A stretch of DNA of 16,504 nucleotides from DASUPK01 sp036505735 (GCA_036505735.1 DASXSZ010000011.1:1-16504); one strand, 5' to 3'; shown: positions 6,095 through 13,426, numbered from the stretch's first letter. The notes: generated by a model not told the origin, from the sequence alone. Translations and numbers: made by a program.

Positions 6095-7599
6095 GGTTCC
6101 TCGCCTCTCGTCGTCAGCGGGATCTCCGCCCGCACCTCGGTTCCCGATCCCCTGGTCGACTCAACCGCCAGCGTGCCCCCCAAAAGCGCGGCCCGCTCGC
6201 GCATCCCGACCAGTCCGAAGCCCTCGCGGACCAGGGAGGGCTCGAAGCCCACACCGTCGTCCGAGACGACGATCTCAATCGATCCCCGCGACGAGCGGAC
6301 CATGAGGTCGGCACGCCGGGCCAGCGAGTGCTTTGAGACGTTGTTGAGGGCCTCCTGCACCAGCCGGTAGACGGCGGTCTCGAGGACGGGCGTCGGGCGG
6401 GCGTCCTCCTCCGGCGGCAGCGCCAGATCGCAGGTGACCTCCAGGTCCGCGTCCTCCTGGTGCTGCTCCGCGAGCGCCTGGAGCGCCGCCTCCAGCCCGA
6501 TGGTGTCGAGCGACGCCGGGCGCAGCTCGGTGATCAGCCGGCGAAGCTTCACGATCTCCTCATCGATCTGCTGCACGGCGGCGTGACCGGTGTCCTTCAG
6601 CTGGTCGGGCGTCTCCTCCCTCAACGCCGACGAGAGCCGCATCCGGAGCACCGCCAGCGCCTGCAGCGTCTCGTCATGAAGCTCCCGGGCCCAGCGGCTG
6701 CGCTCCTGCTCGGCGGCGTCGATCGTGTTCTGCAGCCGCTCCTCCGCCATCGAGCGCGCGGTCGCCACCCCGGTGGCGGCGCTGGCGGCGAATGCCTCGA
6801 GCAGGCGCTGATGCTCGTCGTCGAAGCGGCCGGGCTCCCCCACGCGGTCGAGCGCGACGACCACGCCGAGCGGCTCGCCCCGGAAGAGGAGCGGCGCGAG
6901 CAGCGCCCGGCCGCTCTCCTTGCCGCCCAGGTCAGCCCCGGTGAACCGGCCGAGCAGGATCTGCTCGGAGGCCTCGCGGGCGGGGACCCTCAGCTCCGAG
7001 ACCTGCGGGTCAAGCCCCCCGGCGATCGCCGCGGTTGCGCTCACGACGAGATCCTCCCCCTCCCGCAGCATGATGATCAGCGCCCTGGCCTCGACCAGGG
7101 CGCGGCCCCGCTCGACGATCGCCTCGAGCACGCGGTCGAGCTGCGTCTCGCCGCCCACGGCGATCGCCACGTCCGCGGCCGCCTGCAGCCTCCTCACGGC
7201 CCGGCGCAGCTCGTCCCGGTCTCGCCTGCGCTCGGTGATGTCGCGGATCGCGGCGAGGGCCATCATCCCGCTGTCCGTTGCCACGGTCGAGAGCGAGATC
7301 TCGCACGGGAACTCGGTGCCATCCTTGCGTCGCGCGTACAGGTCGAGACCGGCGCCCATGGGCCGGGTGCGCGGGGCCTCGAAGTAGCGGTCGCGATGGG
7401 CGATGTGGGCGACCCGGATGGTCTGCGGGACGAGCATCTCGACGGACTGGCCGATCAGCTCGTCGCGCGCGTATCCGAACACCGCCTGGGTGCGCGAGTT
7501 GACCAGCCTGATCTCGCCGGACTCGTTGACCCCGATGACCGCGTCCGGAGCGAACTCGAGGAACTCGCGCTCGAGCGTCTGCGCGGGACGGTCGGCCAT
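6091..7599 (-). CDS. Cytoplasmic PAS-GAF sensor histidine kinase (HisKA_3 type)
   Basis: From ATG at 7599 this gives 502 residues. Domains in order: PAS (about 9-125, with FAPDAVIGVNESGEIRLVN and a PAC-like end AAIRDITERRR), GAF (about 138-285), HisKA_3 with phospho-acceptor His308 in RWARELHDETLQ, and a HATPase_c domain with N-box QEALNNVSKHS (415-425), DDGVGF (447-452) and GFGLVGMRERA (460-470). No membrane segment is seen, so it senses something in the cytoplasm such as redox state, gas or a small ligand. Upstream in-frame starts at 7644 (ATG) and 7674 (GTG) lack ribosome sites, whereas TATCCT lies exactly 7-12 bases before 7599, favouring a leaderless start there. This kinase class pairs with NarL-type regulators, and one converges on it. 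The signal is unknown. Confidence 0.92.
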   Translation of the reverse strand: MADRPAQTLEREFLEFAPDAVIGVNESGEIRLVNSRTQAVFGYARDELIGQSVEMLVPQTIRVAHIAHRDRYFEAPRTRPMGAGLDLYARRKDGTEFPCEISLSTVATDSGMMALAAIRDITERRRDRDELRRAVRRLQAAADVAIAVGGETQLDRVLEAIVERGRALVEARALIIMLREGEDLVVSATAAIAGGLDPQVSELRVPAREASEQILLGRFTGADLGGKESGRALLAPLLFRGEPLGVVVALDRVGEPGRFDDEHQRLLEAFAASAATGVATARSMAEERLQNTIDAAEQERSRWARELHDETLQALAVLRMRLSSALREETPDQLKDTGHAAVQQIDEEIVKLRRLITELRPASLDTIGLEAALQALAEQHQEDADLEVTCDLALPPEEDARPTPVLETAVYRLVQEALNNVSKHSLARRADLMVRSSRGSIEIVVSDDGVGFEPSLVREGFGLVGMRERAALLGGTLAVESTRGSGTEVRAEIPLTTRGEEP

Positions 7600-7605
7600 C
7601 GGGCG

Positions 7606-7611
7606 AGGATA
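7606..7611 (-). promoter_or_regulatory. -10 box (TATCCT) for a leaderless kinase transcript
   Basis: Read on the minus strand, TATCCT fits TANNNT at -12 to -7 before the ATG at 7599. This is the same geometry as the box before the response regulator. It supports choosing 7599 over the two upstream in-frame starts. Confidence 0.5.
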
Positions 7612-7683
7612 AATCAGCGGAGCGGCCTCGATCGCACTCGCCATGCCGTTTTGCGGGAATAGCTCGCCGCCCACCGGGTAGCC

Positions 7684-8121
7684 GTGAGTGCGATGTCGGA
7701 GAGCCCACCTCGCGCCGCCGCCCTCTGCCTCGCCGCGGGGGCGATCAGCGTGCTCGTTGCAATCGGCTGCGGCGGCGGCAGCAACTCGGCCACCGTCGAG
7801 CAGCGGACCTCACCGAACGGCGCTCCGGAGCCCCCGGCGAAGGAGCAGCCGCTGACGCCGGCCGAGCTGCAGGGCCGCGACCTCTTCGTCCAGCACTGCG
7901 GCTCCTGCCACACCCTCGCCGCCGCCGGAACATTGGGTCAGATCGGGCCCAACCTCGGGGACATCGCCGTCAACGAGGCCGGCGTGCTGCACGCGATCAG
8001 GACCGGCGGCGGGCGCCACAGCCATGGCGCCGGCGGCCGAACGGGGAACATGCCTCGGAACCTGGTCACGGGGAAGGACGCGCGGGACGTCGCGGCCTTC
8101 GTCGCCGCCAGCGGCCCCTAG
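7684..8121 (+). CDS. Lipoprotein c-type cytochrome, single heme
   Basis: This protein has 145 residues from GTG 7684, or 142 from ATG 7693; neither has a clear ribosome site. A hydrophobic signal ends in VAIGC, and Cys29 is a probable lipid-attachment site although the -3 position is Ala rather than Leu. A flexible Pro-rich linker follows, then a class I cytochrome c domain: HCGSCH (71-76) binds heme, GPNLGD follows, and Met123 in GNMP is the likely second axial ligand. It would carry electrons on the outer face of the membrane. It is divergent from the histidine kinase across about 85 bases, which may indicate shared control. Its electron donor and acceptor are not encoded nearby. Confidence 0.88.
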   Translation: MSAMSESPPRAAALCLAAGAISVLVAIGCGGGSNSATVEQRTSPNGAPEPPAKEQPLTPAELQGRDLFVQHCGSCHTLAAAGTLGQIGPNLGDIAVNEAGVLHAIRTGGGRHSHGAGGRTGNMPRNLVTGKDARDVAAFVAASGP

Positions 8122-8171
8122 GCCGCTCCACTCAGGAGCGAAGGGCGAAGCCCGTAAGCGACTTGTGATGG

Positions 8172-8189
8172 GCGGCCGCAGCGGGCCGC
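8172..8189. terminator. Possible hairpin between cytochrome and ETF-QO genes
   Basis: GCGGCC (8172-8177) pairs perfectly with GGCCGC (8184-8189) across a 6-base loop. It lies in the roughly 90-base gap between two convergent genes, where a shared terminator is expected. There is no T-run, so the call is weak. A smaller GGGC-GAA-GCCC hairpin lies just upstream near 8144-8154. Confidence 0.3.
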
Positions 8190-8213
8190 GACTGGTGGCG
8201 AAGCCGGGTCGCC

Positions 8214-9911
8214 CTAAACGTCCTGGTACAGGGGTCCGTCGCCGCCCTCGGGCAGGGTGAGTCGCCCGCCCTTCGCGGTGATCGCACCGCACTGCACGCA
8301 GTTGGAGGGGGTGACGTGAACGTCGACGGTTTCGGCGCCGCTCTCCAGCTGCTCCTCGGGGATCTCGTAGACCTGCGCCGGGCACATCGAGACCCAGGTC
8401 TGGGCGATCTCACGCGGCACCCGCTCCTGGATCCGGATGTGATTGGGCGCGTCATCACGGGTGGCGTTCCCCGAGAGGAAAACCGAGTTGAGCTTGTCGA
8501 AGATGTACTTGTTGTCGGGCTTCGGGTACCTGCTCGCCGCGCCATCGGGCGAGACCGGGACCTCCGCGTCGTCCTCGTTCTTCCAGTGCCCGCCGGGAAA
8601 GGCCCCCTTGGTGGCCACCATCAGACTCCCCATGACCCCGCCGAAGATCAGGCCCTTGGAGAGCGGCTGGCGCATGTTGCGGGACTGGTATAGGTCCGTC
8701 TCGATCAGCGAGTCCTTCACCCGGCGCTCGTAGCCCTCGAAGTTCACCGAGTCGGCCTTGAGCGCGTCGACGATCGCCTCCGCTGCGTACATGCCGGAGT
8801 GCATCGCGTAGTGGATCCCCTTCAGCGTCGGCACGTTCACCATCCCGGCCGCGTCGCCGCAGATCACCATCCCGGGGCTCGAGAGCCGCTTCGGCATCGA
8901 CCAGTAGCCGCCGGAGGGGATCGTCTTGGCGCCCCAGCCGACCCGCTTGCCGCCTTCCAGGATCTTCCTCACGAACGGATGCGTCTTCAGCTCCTGCAGG
9001 GCGTCGTGGGTCGAGAAGGTCGCATCGCTCGTGTCGAGCCCCACCACCATGCCGATGCAGACCTTGTCCTCGCCCATCGGGTAGATGAAGCTGCCGCCCG
9101 CCTCCTTCCACCTGGGTCGCCATCGCAGTGGCCAGCCGAGGGTGTGGATCACCCGGTCCAGCGGCTTCTCCACCTCCCAGACCTCCTTGACGCCCAGCTC
9201 CCAGCGCTGCGGATCGGGCCCATGGAGGTCGAAGTAGTCGAGCGCTGCGCCGGTGAGATGACCGAGGGTGCCCTCCGCGAGGACGGTCGCCTTGGCCACC
9301 ACGTCCGACCCCGGCTCGAAGTTGGAGAGCTCCTCCCCCTCCTTGCCGCGGCCCTTGTCCCCGGAGCGCACGCCACGCACGATCCGATCCTCGACCAGCA
9401 GCTTGTCCGCGGTGGTCTCGCTGAGGATGTAGACGCCCGCCTCCTCGGCCTTCTCGCCGAGAAAGCGCCCCAGCTTTGCGATCGAGGTGACGTAATTGCC
9501 GTGGTTGCGGAAGTTGGGCGGCATCGGCTTGAGCGGAACGGCAACCTTGGACGTCAGGAAGTAGACGGCGTCCTTGGTGACCTCCTGGTAGACCGGCCAG
9601 TCGGACGGATCGAGGTCCGGGAACAGCTCCCGCATCGCCGAGGGCTTCAGGTTCGCCCCCGAGAGCAGGTGCGCCCCCGTCGTCTTCCCCTTCTCGATCA
9701 CCGCGACCGGGACCTCGCCGAGCTTCTCGGTCAGCTCGGGCTCCCCCTCCAGGAGCTGCATGACCTTGATCGCGCAGGCGAGGCCGGCGGGGCCTCCCCC
9801 GACGATCGCCACCCCGACCTCGATCCGCTCCTCCTCGGGATCGGTGATCGGGGCGATGAACTCCTCCGCCGGCTTGACGGGCGGCGGGAACTCAGCGGGC
9901 TCTACGGCCAC
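8214..9911 (-). CDS. Electron transfer flavoprotein-quinone oxidoreductase (ETF-QO)
   Basis: This 565-residue protein starts at GTG 9911, 6 bases after the etfA stop. The FAD-binding VAIVGGGPAGLACA lies near residues 34-47, followed by ETF-QO landmarks such as GAHLLSGA, NHGNYVTSIAKLGRFLGEKA, AEGTLGHLTG and the second FAD segment MVICGDAAGMVNVPTLKGIH. The enzyme passes electrons from reduced ETF through FAD and an iron-sulfur cluster to membrane quinone. The C-terminal cluster region has CPAQVYE (Cys510) and NCVQC (Cys538, Cys541), but the fourth ligand expected at residue 544 is Ile (CVQCGAI instead of C-x2-C-x2-C). Cluster type is therefore uncertain. Its place directly behind etfBA supports the assignment. 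Confidence 0.93.
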   Translation of the reverse strand: MAVEPAEFPPPVKPAEEFIAPITDPEEERIEVGVAIVGGGPAGLACAIKVMQLLEGEPELTEKLGEVPVAVIEKGKTTGAHLLSGANLKPSAMRELFPDLDPSDWPVYQEVTKDAVYFLTSKVAVPLKPMPPNFRNHGNYVTSIAKLGRFLGEKAEEAGVYILSETTADKLLVEDRIVRGVRSGDKGRGKEGEELSNFEPGSDVVAKATVLAEGTLGHLTGAALDYFDLHGPDPQRWELGVKEVWEVEKPLDRVIHTLGWPLRWRPRWKEAGGSFIYPMGEDKVCIGMVVGLDTSDATFSTHDALQELKTHPFVRKILEGGKRVGWGAKTIPSGGYWSMPKRLSSPGMVICGDAAGMVNVPTLKGIHYAMHSGMYAAEAIVDALKADSVNFEGYERRVKDSLIETDLYQSRNMRQPLSKGLIFGGVMGSLMVATKGAFPGGHWKNEDDAEVPVSPDGAASRYPKPDNKYIFDKLNSVFLSGNATRDDAPNHIRIQERVPREIAQTWVSMCPAQVYEIPEEQLESGAETVDVHVTPSNCVQCGAITAKGGRLTLPEGGDGPLYQDV

Positions 9912-9917
9912 TAGATC

Positions 9918-10892
9918 TCAACTGCCCTTCTTCGCCTTGATCGCCTCGGTCAGCTTGGGGACGATCTTGTGCAGGTCGCCAACCACGCCGAGGTCCGAGA
10001 ATTCGAAGATCGGGGCGTTCTGGTCCTTGTTGATGGCCAGGATGTTCTCCGAGTTCTGCATGCCGACCTTGTGCTGGATCGCGCCGGAGATCCCGAGCGC
10101 CAGGTAGAGGTTCGGCGCCACGGTCTTGCCCGTCTGGCCGATCTGGGCGGCGTACGGGTACCAGCCGGCGTCGACCACGGCGCGGGTCGCCGCCACGGCG
10201 CCGCCCATCGACTCGGCCAGCTGCTCGGCGAGCTCGAAGTTCTCCTTCTTGCCGAGCCCGCGGCCGCCGCCGACCAGGATCTCGGCGTCCTCGATGTTGA
10301 CGTCGGCGCCCCGCTGCTCGCCGCGCTTCACCATCTTCGCCTTGGTCGACCAGTCCGACAGCTCGACCTGGACGTCCTCGACCTCGGCGGTGCCGCCGCT
10401 CTCGTTGGCGTCGAAGGCATTGAGGCGCCCGATGATGATGCCGGGCTCCTCGACGTAGCCGACGTCGGCGATCTGGGAGTCCTGCAGGATCGGGCGCTCT
10501 GCGACCAGCTTGCCGTCCTGGACGTTCACCTGGGTGACCTCCATGGTCACGCCGGCGTTCAGGCGTGCGGTGAGGCCCGCGCCGATCTCGAAACCGAGCA
10601 GGCCGCCGCCGAAGAGTGCGTAGGAGAAGTCGTTGTCGGTCATCACCTTCGCCATCACGTCGACGATCGGCTGCGCCAGGCCCTCGGGGGCCTCCTTGCA
10701 GCGATAGACCTTGCTGACGCCGAAGGCGCCGAGCCCGGCGGCTGCGTCGTCTGCCACATCGCCGACCACCACGGCCGCGGCCTCGGCGCCAAGCTCGCCG
10801 GCGAGCTTGGCCGCCTCGGAGAGGGCGCCTTGAGAGTTCTTGTTGAAGTTGCCCTCGTCGTCGTGAAGGGCGTAGACCAGAATCCCGGGCAT
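9918..10892 (-). CDS. etfA: Electron transfer flavoprotein alpha subunit
   Basis: This 324-residue protein begins MPGILVYALHDDEG. The C-terminal FAD domain is classic: ILVGGGRGLGKKENFELAEQ, then RAVVDAGWYPYAAQIGQTGK, LYLALGISGAIQHKVGM, ILAINKDQNAPIFEFSDLGVVGDLHKIVP. With EtfB it forms the soluble heterodimer that collects electrons from acyl-CoA dehydrogenases and delivers them to ETF-QO. Its ATG overlaps the etfB stop by one base (TGATG), so synthesis is coupled one to one. The gene order etfB-etfA-ETF-QO makes the electron path complete within one transcript. Confidence 0.96.
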   Translation of the reverse strand: MPGILVYALHDDEGNFNKNSQGALSEAAKLAGELGAEAAAVVVGDVADDAAAGLGAFGVSKVYRCKEAPEGLAQPIVDVMAKVMTDNDFSYALFGGGLLGFEIGAGLTARLNAGVTMEVTQVNVQDGKLVAERPILQDSQIADVGYVEEPGIIIGRLNAFDANESGGTAEVEDVQVELSDWSTKAKMVKRGEQRGADVNIEDAEILVGGGRGLGKKENFELAEQLAESMGGAVAATRAVVDAGWYPYAAQIGQTGKTVAPNLYLALGISGAIQHKVGMQNSENILAINKDQNAPIFEFSDLGVVGDLHKIVPKLTEAIKAKKGS

Positions 10893-11680
10893 CAGATCAG
10901 CTTCCTTTCCTCGAGCCAGGCGACGATCTTCTCGACCGTCTCGTTCGTGTCCTCGTCCTCGATGATCTCGCCGGCCTCCTTCTGGGGCGGCGGCTTGAGC
11001 TCGAGGACGGCGGTGCGCGAGCCGCTCTCGCCGACCCGGTCGCCCTCGATCCCGACGTCGCCGATCGCCTTGGTGTCGAGCGGCTTCTTCTTCGCTCCCA
11101 TGATCGCCTTCAGGCTCGGGTAGCGTGGCTCGTTGATCGCGTCGCCGACGCTGATCACGGCGGGCATCTCGACCTCGACCGTGTCGTAGCCGTACTCGGC
11201 CTGTCGCTCGCAGGTGAGCTTGCCGTCGGCAACGTCCATCTTGATCACCTGGGTCAGCGACGGCATCTGGAGGTGGTCGGCCACGACCGCGCCGATCGTG
11301 TAGCACTCGCCGTCATCGGACTGCTGGCCGAGCAGGACGAGGTCCGGGCTCTCCGCCTCCAGCACCTTGGCGAGGGCATAGCCGGTCGCGCAGACGTCCG
11401 AGCCGGCCAGGGCGTCGTCGGTGAGGTGCACCGAGCGGTCGGCGCCCAAGGCGACGGCCTTGTGGAGGGCGCGCACGGCGCTCTCGGGGCCCATCGTCAC
11501 TGCGACGATCTCCTCGACGTCGGCGCCGCCCTCCTTCACCTGCATCGCGGCCTCGAGGGCGTGGGTGTCGAAGGGATTGAGGTTCTTCTCGCCCGAGCGG
11601 TCCAGGCGCTTGGTCTCCGGGTCGATCCGCTTGTCGACGGCGGCGTCCGGGACCTCTTTGACGAGCACGCAGATCTTCAA
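10892..11680 (-). CDS. etfB: Electron transfer flavoprotein beta subunit
   Basis: This 262-residue protein starts MKICVLVKEVPDAA. It shows the family's NPFDTHALEAAMQVKE, the AMP-binding-side stretch VLLGQQSDDGECYTIG, and the EtfB signature around EVEMPAVISVGDAINEPRYPSLKAIMGAKKK. It is the partner of EtfA. A strong AAGGAGG ribosome site (11689-11695) lies 8 bases before the ATG. The upstream region has a TAATAT -10 candidate and a palindromic operator candidate where the -35 would lie, pointing to repression by a TetR-type regulator. It is the first gene of the etfB-etfA-ETF-QO operon. Confidence 0.96.
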   Translation of the reverse strand: MKICVLVKEVPDAAVDKRIDPETKRLDRSGEKNLNPFDTHALEAAMQVKEGGADVEEIVAVTMGPESAVRALHKAVALGADRSVHLTDDALAGSDVCATGYALAKVLEAESPDLVLLGQQSDDGECYTIGAVVADHLQMPSLTQVIKMDVADGKLTCERQAEYGYDTVEVEMPAVISVGDAINEPRYPSLKAIMGAKKKPLDTKAIGDVGIEGDRVGESGSRTAVLELKPPPQKEAGEIIEDEDTNETVEKIVAWLEERKLI

Positions 11681-11712
11681 GTTCAGGTCCTCCTTGGGAC
11701 GGGCGGCGCGGG

Positions 11713-11718
11713 ATATTA
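11713..11718 (-). promoter_or_regulatory. -10 box (TAATAT) of the etfBA promoter
   Basis: TAATAT on the minus strand lies 33 bases before the etfB ATG and just downstream of the palindrome at 11736-11751. The hexamer 17 bases upstream of it is AGTCAA, a poor -35, so the promoter may be weak or assisted. Confidence 0.45.
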
Positions 11719-11735
11719 GCGCCTGGCCGAACTGG

Positions 11736-11751
11736 TTGACTGACCAGTCAA
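11736..11751. promoter_or_regulatory. Palindromic operator candidate upstream of etfBA
   Basis: TTGACTGACCAGTCAA has perfect 7-base arms (TTGACTG / CAGTCAA) around two central bases. It covers the -35 position of the etfB promoter. An overlapping inverted repeat, ACTGGT (11731-11736) with ACCAGT (11743-11748), shares the site. The TGAnTGA-N4-TCAnTC layout recalls the Bacillus FadR operator, a TetR-family site that also controls etf genes (from memory). Confidence 0.5.
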
Positions 11752-11770
11752 TCGGCCCGAGGACATGCTA

Positions 11771-11782
11771 GACCGGCCGGTC
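11771..11782. promoter_or_regulatory. Second palindrome upstream of etfBA
   Basis: GACCGGCCGGTC is a perfect 12-base palindrome, followed by AC so that it contains CCGGTCA, like the CCAGTCA half of the site at 11736-11751. It could be a secondary binding site. GC-rich palindromes of this length also occur by chance, so confidence is low. The rest of 11681-11846 shows nothing further that I can support. Confidence 0.3.
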
Positions 11783-11846
11783 ACTGAACGCGCCACCACC
11801 TCAAATGCGGAGGCACACATACCCGCGGGCCGGAATTTCGAACCGG

Positions 11847-12518
11847 CTAGCTCGCGAAGCGGGCGACGAGCGGCTGGCCGCCGGAGCCGGGCAGGAGCCG
11901 CAGCACGGAGACGTGGTGCGGATCGACCGGGATCCCGCCGCCCGAGCTGCCCGAGGGGTCAAGGTGGAACCAGTTCAGAGGCACCTGCCGCCCATCGTCC
12001 ATGACGAGCTCGGCGCCGCGCAGGTCCGCGCGGTGCGCCGGATCGACGGTGATCAGGAGCCACGAAGGGGCCCCCTGGTAGCTGAAGACCGTCCCCGCCT
12101 GCGAACCGCCCCCACCGTAGAGCGAGTAGGACTCGAACTCCTTCCCGTTCGCTTCCTGGAGAGTGTGGCGGTAGTGGGAGGCGGTCCGGAGGTCGTCGGA
12201 AACGACGCCGAGCGTGATCGCCACGGCCGCCAGCGCGGCTGCCGCGGGGGCGAGGACGAGCCACAGCCGGCGCCGCCGCTTGGGCGGCGGCTGGGGGAGC
12301 AGCTCGCTCAGGACCCGCGACTCGAAGCCCACCGGGGCCTCCCGGTGAGGGGCCAGCAGCAGCAGCTCGTCGGCGACCTCCGAGAACTTCTCCACCTCCG
12401 CCCGGCAATCGGGACACCTGGCCAGGTGCTGGAGCGCTCGGCCACGTTCCTCGCCCTCGACGATGCCGAGCGCGAGCTCGGCGGCCAGCTCGCGGGTCTC
12501 CTCGCAGCGGGCGTCCAT
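11847..12518 (-). CDS. Zinc-type transmembrane anti-sigma factor
   Basis: This 223-residue protein has a cytoplasmic N-terminus with a zinc anti-sigma pattern, Cys5-x25-His31-x3-Cys35-x2-Cys38 (HLARCPDC), then a basic stop KRRRR and one membrane helix (about 85-106), then an extracytoplasmic domain of about 115 residues (about 109-223). It would hold the sigma factor at the membrane and release it on an outside signal. The usual first ligand of this motif is often His, and here Cys5 may serve. The ATG overlaps the sigma stop (TAATG), the standard arrangement for equal production. The outer domain resembles generic anti-sigma C-termini; its signal is unknown. Confidence 0.88.
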   Translation of the reverse strand: MDARCEETRELAAELALGIVEGEERGRALQHLARCPDCRAEVEKFSEVADELLLLAPHREAPVGFESRVLSELLPQPPPKRRRRLWLVLAPAAAALAAVAITLGVVSDDLRTASHYRHTLQEANGKEFESYSLYGGGGSQAGTVFSYQGAPSWLLITVDPAHRADLRGAELVMDDGRQVPLNWFHLDPSGSSGGGIPVDPHHVSVLRLLPGSGGQPLVARFAS

Positions 12519-13069
12519 TACTCCGTCACCTCGAGCTCCGAGCGAAGCTTCAGCATCGCCGTTCGGATCCGCGTCTTGACGGTACCCAGCGGGACCTCGT
12601 CGAGATCGCTGATCTCCCGCGCCGTTCGTCCCATGTAGGCGGCGAGGACGATCGCGCGGCGCTGCTCGTCCGGCAGCTCGCCGATCGCGGACCGCAACTG
12701 GTCGCGCTCGTCCGGCTGCAGCCCGGCCTCATCGGCGCCGGGGGTCTGGGACTCGATCGAGACCTCCGCTGCGATCACCTCGGGATCGACGGGGTCGAGC
12801 CGCCGCACCCGGGTTACGTCGATCGCCAGATTCCGGGCGATGGACAGCAGCCACGTCGACACCCTGCCCTTGCGGGCGTCGTAGTTGCCCGCGTGGCGAA
12901 AGACCCTGGTGAAGGTCTCCTGGGCGACCTCCTCCGCGATCGCCGGCTGGCGGACGATGGTCAGGGCGAGTCCGTAGACCCGCCCCTGAAAGCGACGCAC
13001 GAAGGCCGCGGCCGTGCGCGGATCGCCGGTCGCGAAGCCGGCGAGCAGTGCCTCATCGGATGGATCCAC
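12518..13069 (-). CDS. ECF-family RNA polymerase sigma factor
   Basis: This 183-residue protein has sigma region 2 (about 20-90: FVRRFQGRVYGLALTIV, AEEVAQETFTRVFRH, WLLSIARNLAIDVTR) and region 4 (about 123-177: AIGELPDEQRRAIVLAAYMG, the turn EVPLGTVKTRIRTAMLKLR). It lacks regions 1 and 3, as ECF factors do. The GTG start at 13069 gives the usual length and AGGA precedes it by about 6 bases. Its stop overlaps the anti-sigma start. Upstream on the same strand is GCAATC-N17-CGTA, also found before both divergent lipoprotein genes, so it probably activates itself and them. Confidence 0.94.
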   Translation of the reverse strand: MDPSDEALLAGFATGDPRTAAAFVRRFQGRVYGLALTIVRQPAIAEEVAQETFTRVFRHAGNYDARKGRVSTWLLSIARNLAIDVTRVRRLDPVDPEVIAAEVSIESQTPGADEAGLQPDERDQLRSAIGELPDEQRRAIVLAAYMGRTAREISDLDEVPLGTVKTRIRTAMLKLRSELEVTE

Positions 13070-13078
13070 ACCAATTCC

Positions 13079-13105
13079 TACGTTTGGCTGTGGGCCTCGG
13101 ATTGC
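13079..13105 (-). promoter_or_regulatory. ECF-type promoter of the sigma/anti-sigma operon (GCAATC-N17-CGTA)
   Basis: On the minus strand GCAATC (13105-13100) is followed after 17 bases by CGTA (13082-13079). Transcription would start only a few bases before the GTG at 13069, giving a very short leader. The same motif with the same spacing occurs at 13115-13141 and 13427-13453. Its -35 lies back to back with that of the divergent lipoprotein promoter, 9 bases apart. Confidence 0.65.
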
Positions 13106-13114
13106 GGCCCCTGG

Positions 13115-13141
13115 GCAATCTCGGCCGCCGCCGAGCGCGTA
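13115..13141 (+). promoter_or_regulatory. ECF-type promoter of the short lipoprotein gene (GCAATC-N17-CGTA)
   Basis: GCAATC (13115-13120), 17 bases, then CGTA (13138-13141). The start site would lie near 13149, about 45 bases before the GTG at 13194. The -35/-10 geometry is that of ECF sigma promoters. The flanks also match the third copy: GGGCAATC followed by TCGG here and CCGG there. Confidence 0.7.
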
Positions 13142-13193
13142 CTACCTGCGAGGTGGACCAAGACATCAGGCACCCCAAGGTAAAGGAGACCCC

Positions 13194-13421
13194 GTGACGC
13201 GCATACATCGCTTGCTTCTCACCGGCGCCTGCGCTCTGGCCCTCGCCATCGGCATCGCCGCCTGCGGCGGCAGCAGCGACGACTCGAGCAGCTCCGCCAG
13301 CCCCAGCACGCCGGCGGCCACGACCGGCGGTGGGGCCACCAGCGGCACCAGCGCGACGGGCGGCACCGCTGCGGGCGGCGGCAGCACCAGCTCGGGCGGT
13401 GGCGGCGGCTACGGATACTGA
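13194..13421 (+). CDS. Short Gly/Ser-rich lipoprotein with Y-x-Y tail
   Basis: This 75-residue protein starts at GTG 13194, with AAGGAG about 6 bases upstream. A signal peptide ends in lipobox IAAC, and Cys24 would carry the lipid. All that follows is low-complexity Gly, Ser, Thr and Ala, ending GGGGGYGY; there is no folded domain. The head (ALAIGIAACGGSSDDSS) and the tail closely resemble those of the next gene, so it looks like that protein without its core. A longer in-frame extension to 13014 would overlap the sigma gene and is rejected. It has its own ECF-type promoter. Function is unknown; a surface spacer or partner of the longer lipoprotein is a guess. Confidence 0.8.
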   Translation: MTRIHRLLLTGACALALAIGIAACGGSSDDSSSSASPSTPAATTGGGATSGTSATGGTAAGGGSTSSGGGGGYGY

Positions 13422-13426
13422 GCCGG

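Noticed and set aside
6460..7662. A 400-residue open frame on the plus strand opposite the histidine kinase.
   Set aside because: It is antisense to a clear PAS-GAF-kinase gene, has no family pattern, and is rich in Arg, Leu and Asp as expected of a GC-rich shadow frame.
8799..9914. A 371-residue open frame on the plus strand opposite ETF-QO, and a similar 384-residue frame at 9969-11123 opposite etfA.
   Set aside because: Both mirror strongly recognised genes and show shadow composition without domains.
11829..11847. tRNA T-arm-like sequence on the minus strand (GCCGG-TTCGAAATT-CCGGC).
   Set aside because: The loop is 9 bases instead of 7, the upstream part is anti-sigma coding sequence, and no acceptor, D or anticodon arms can be built. 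At most it is a weak hairpin after the anti-sigma stop.
13014..13193. Longer N-terminal extension of the short lipoprotein.
   Set aside because: It would overlap the sigma gene and both promoters and would bury the signal peptide; AAGGAG before GTG 13194 fixes the start.
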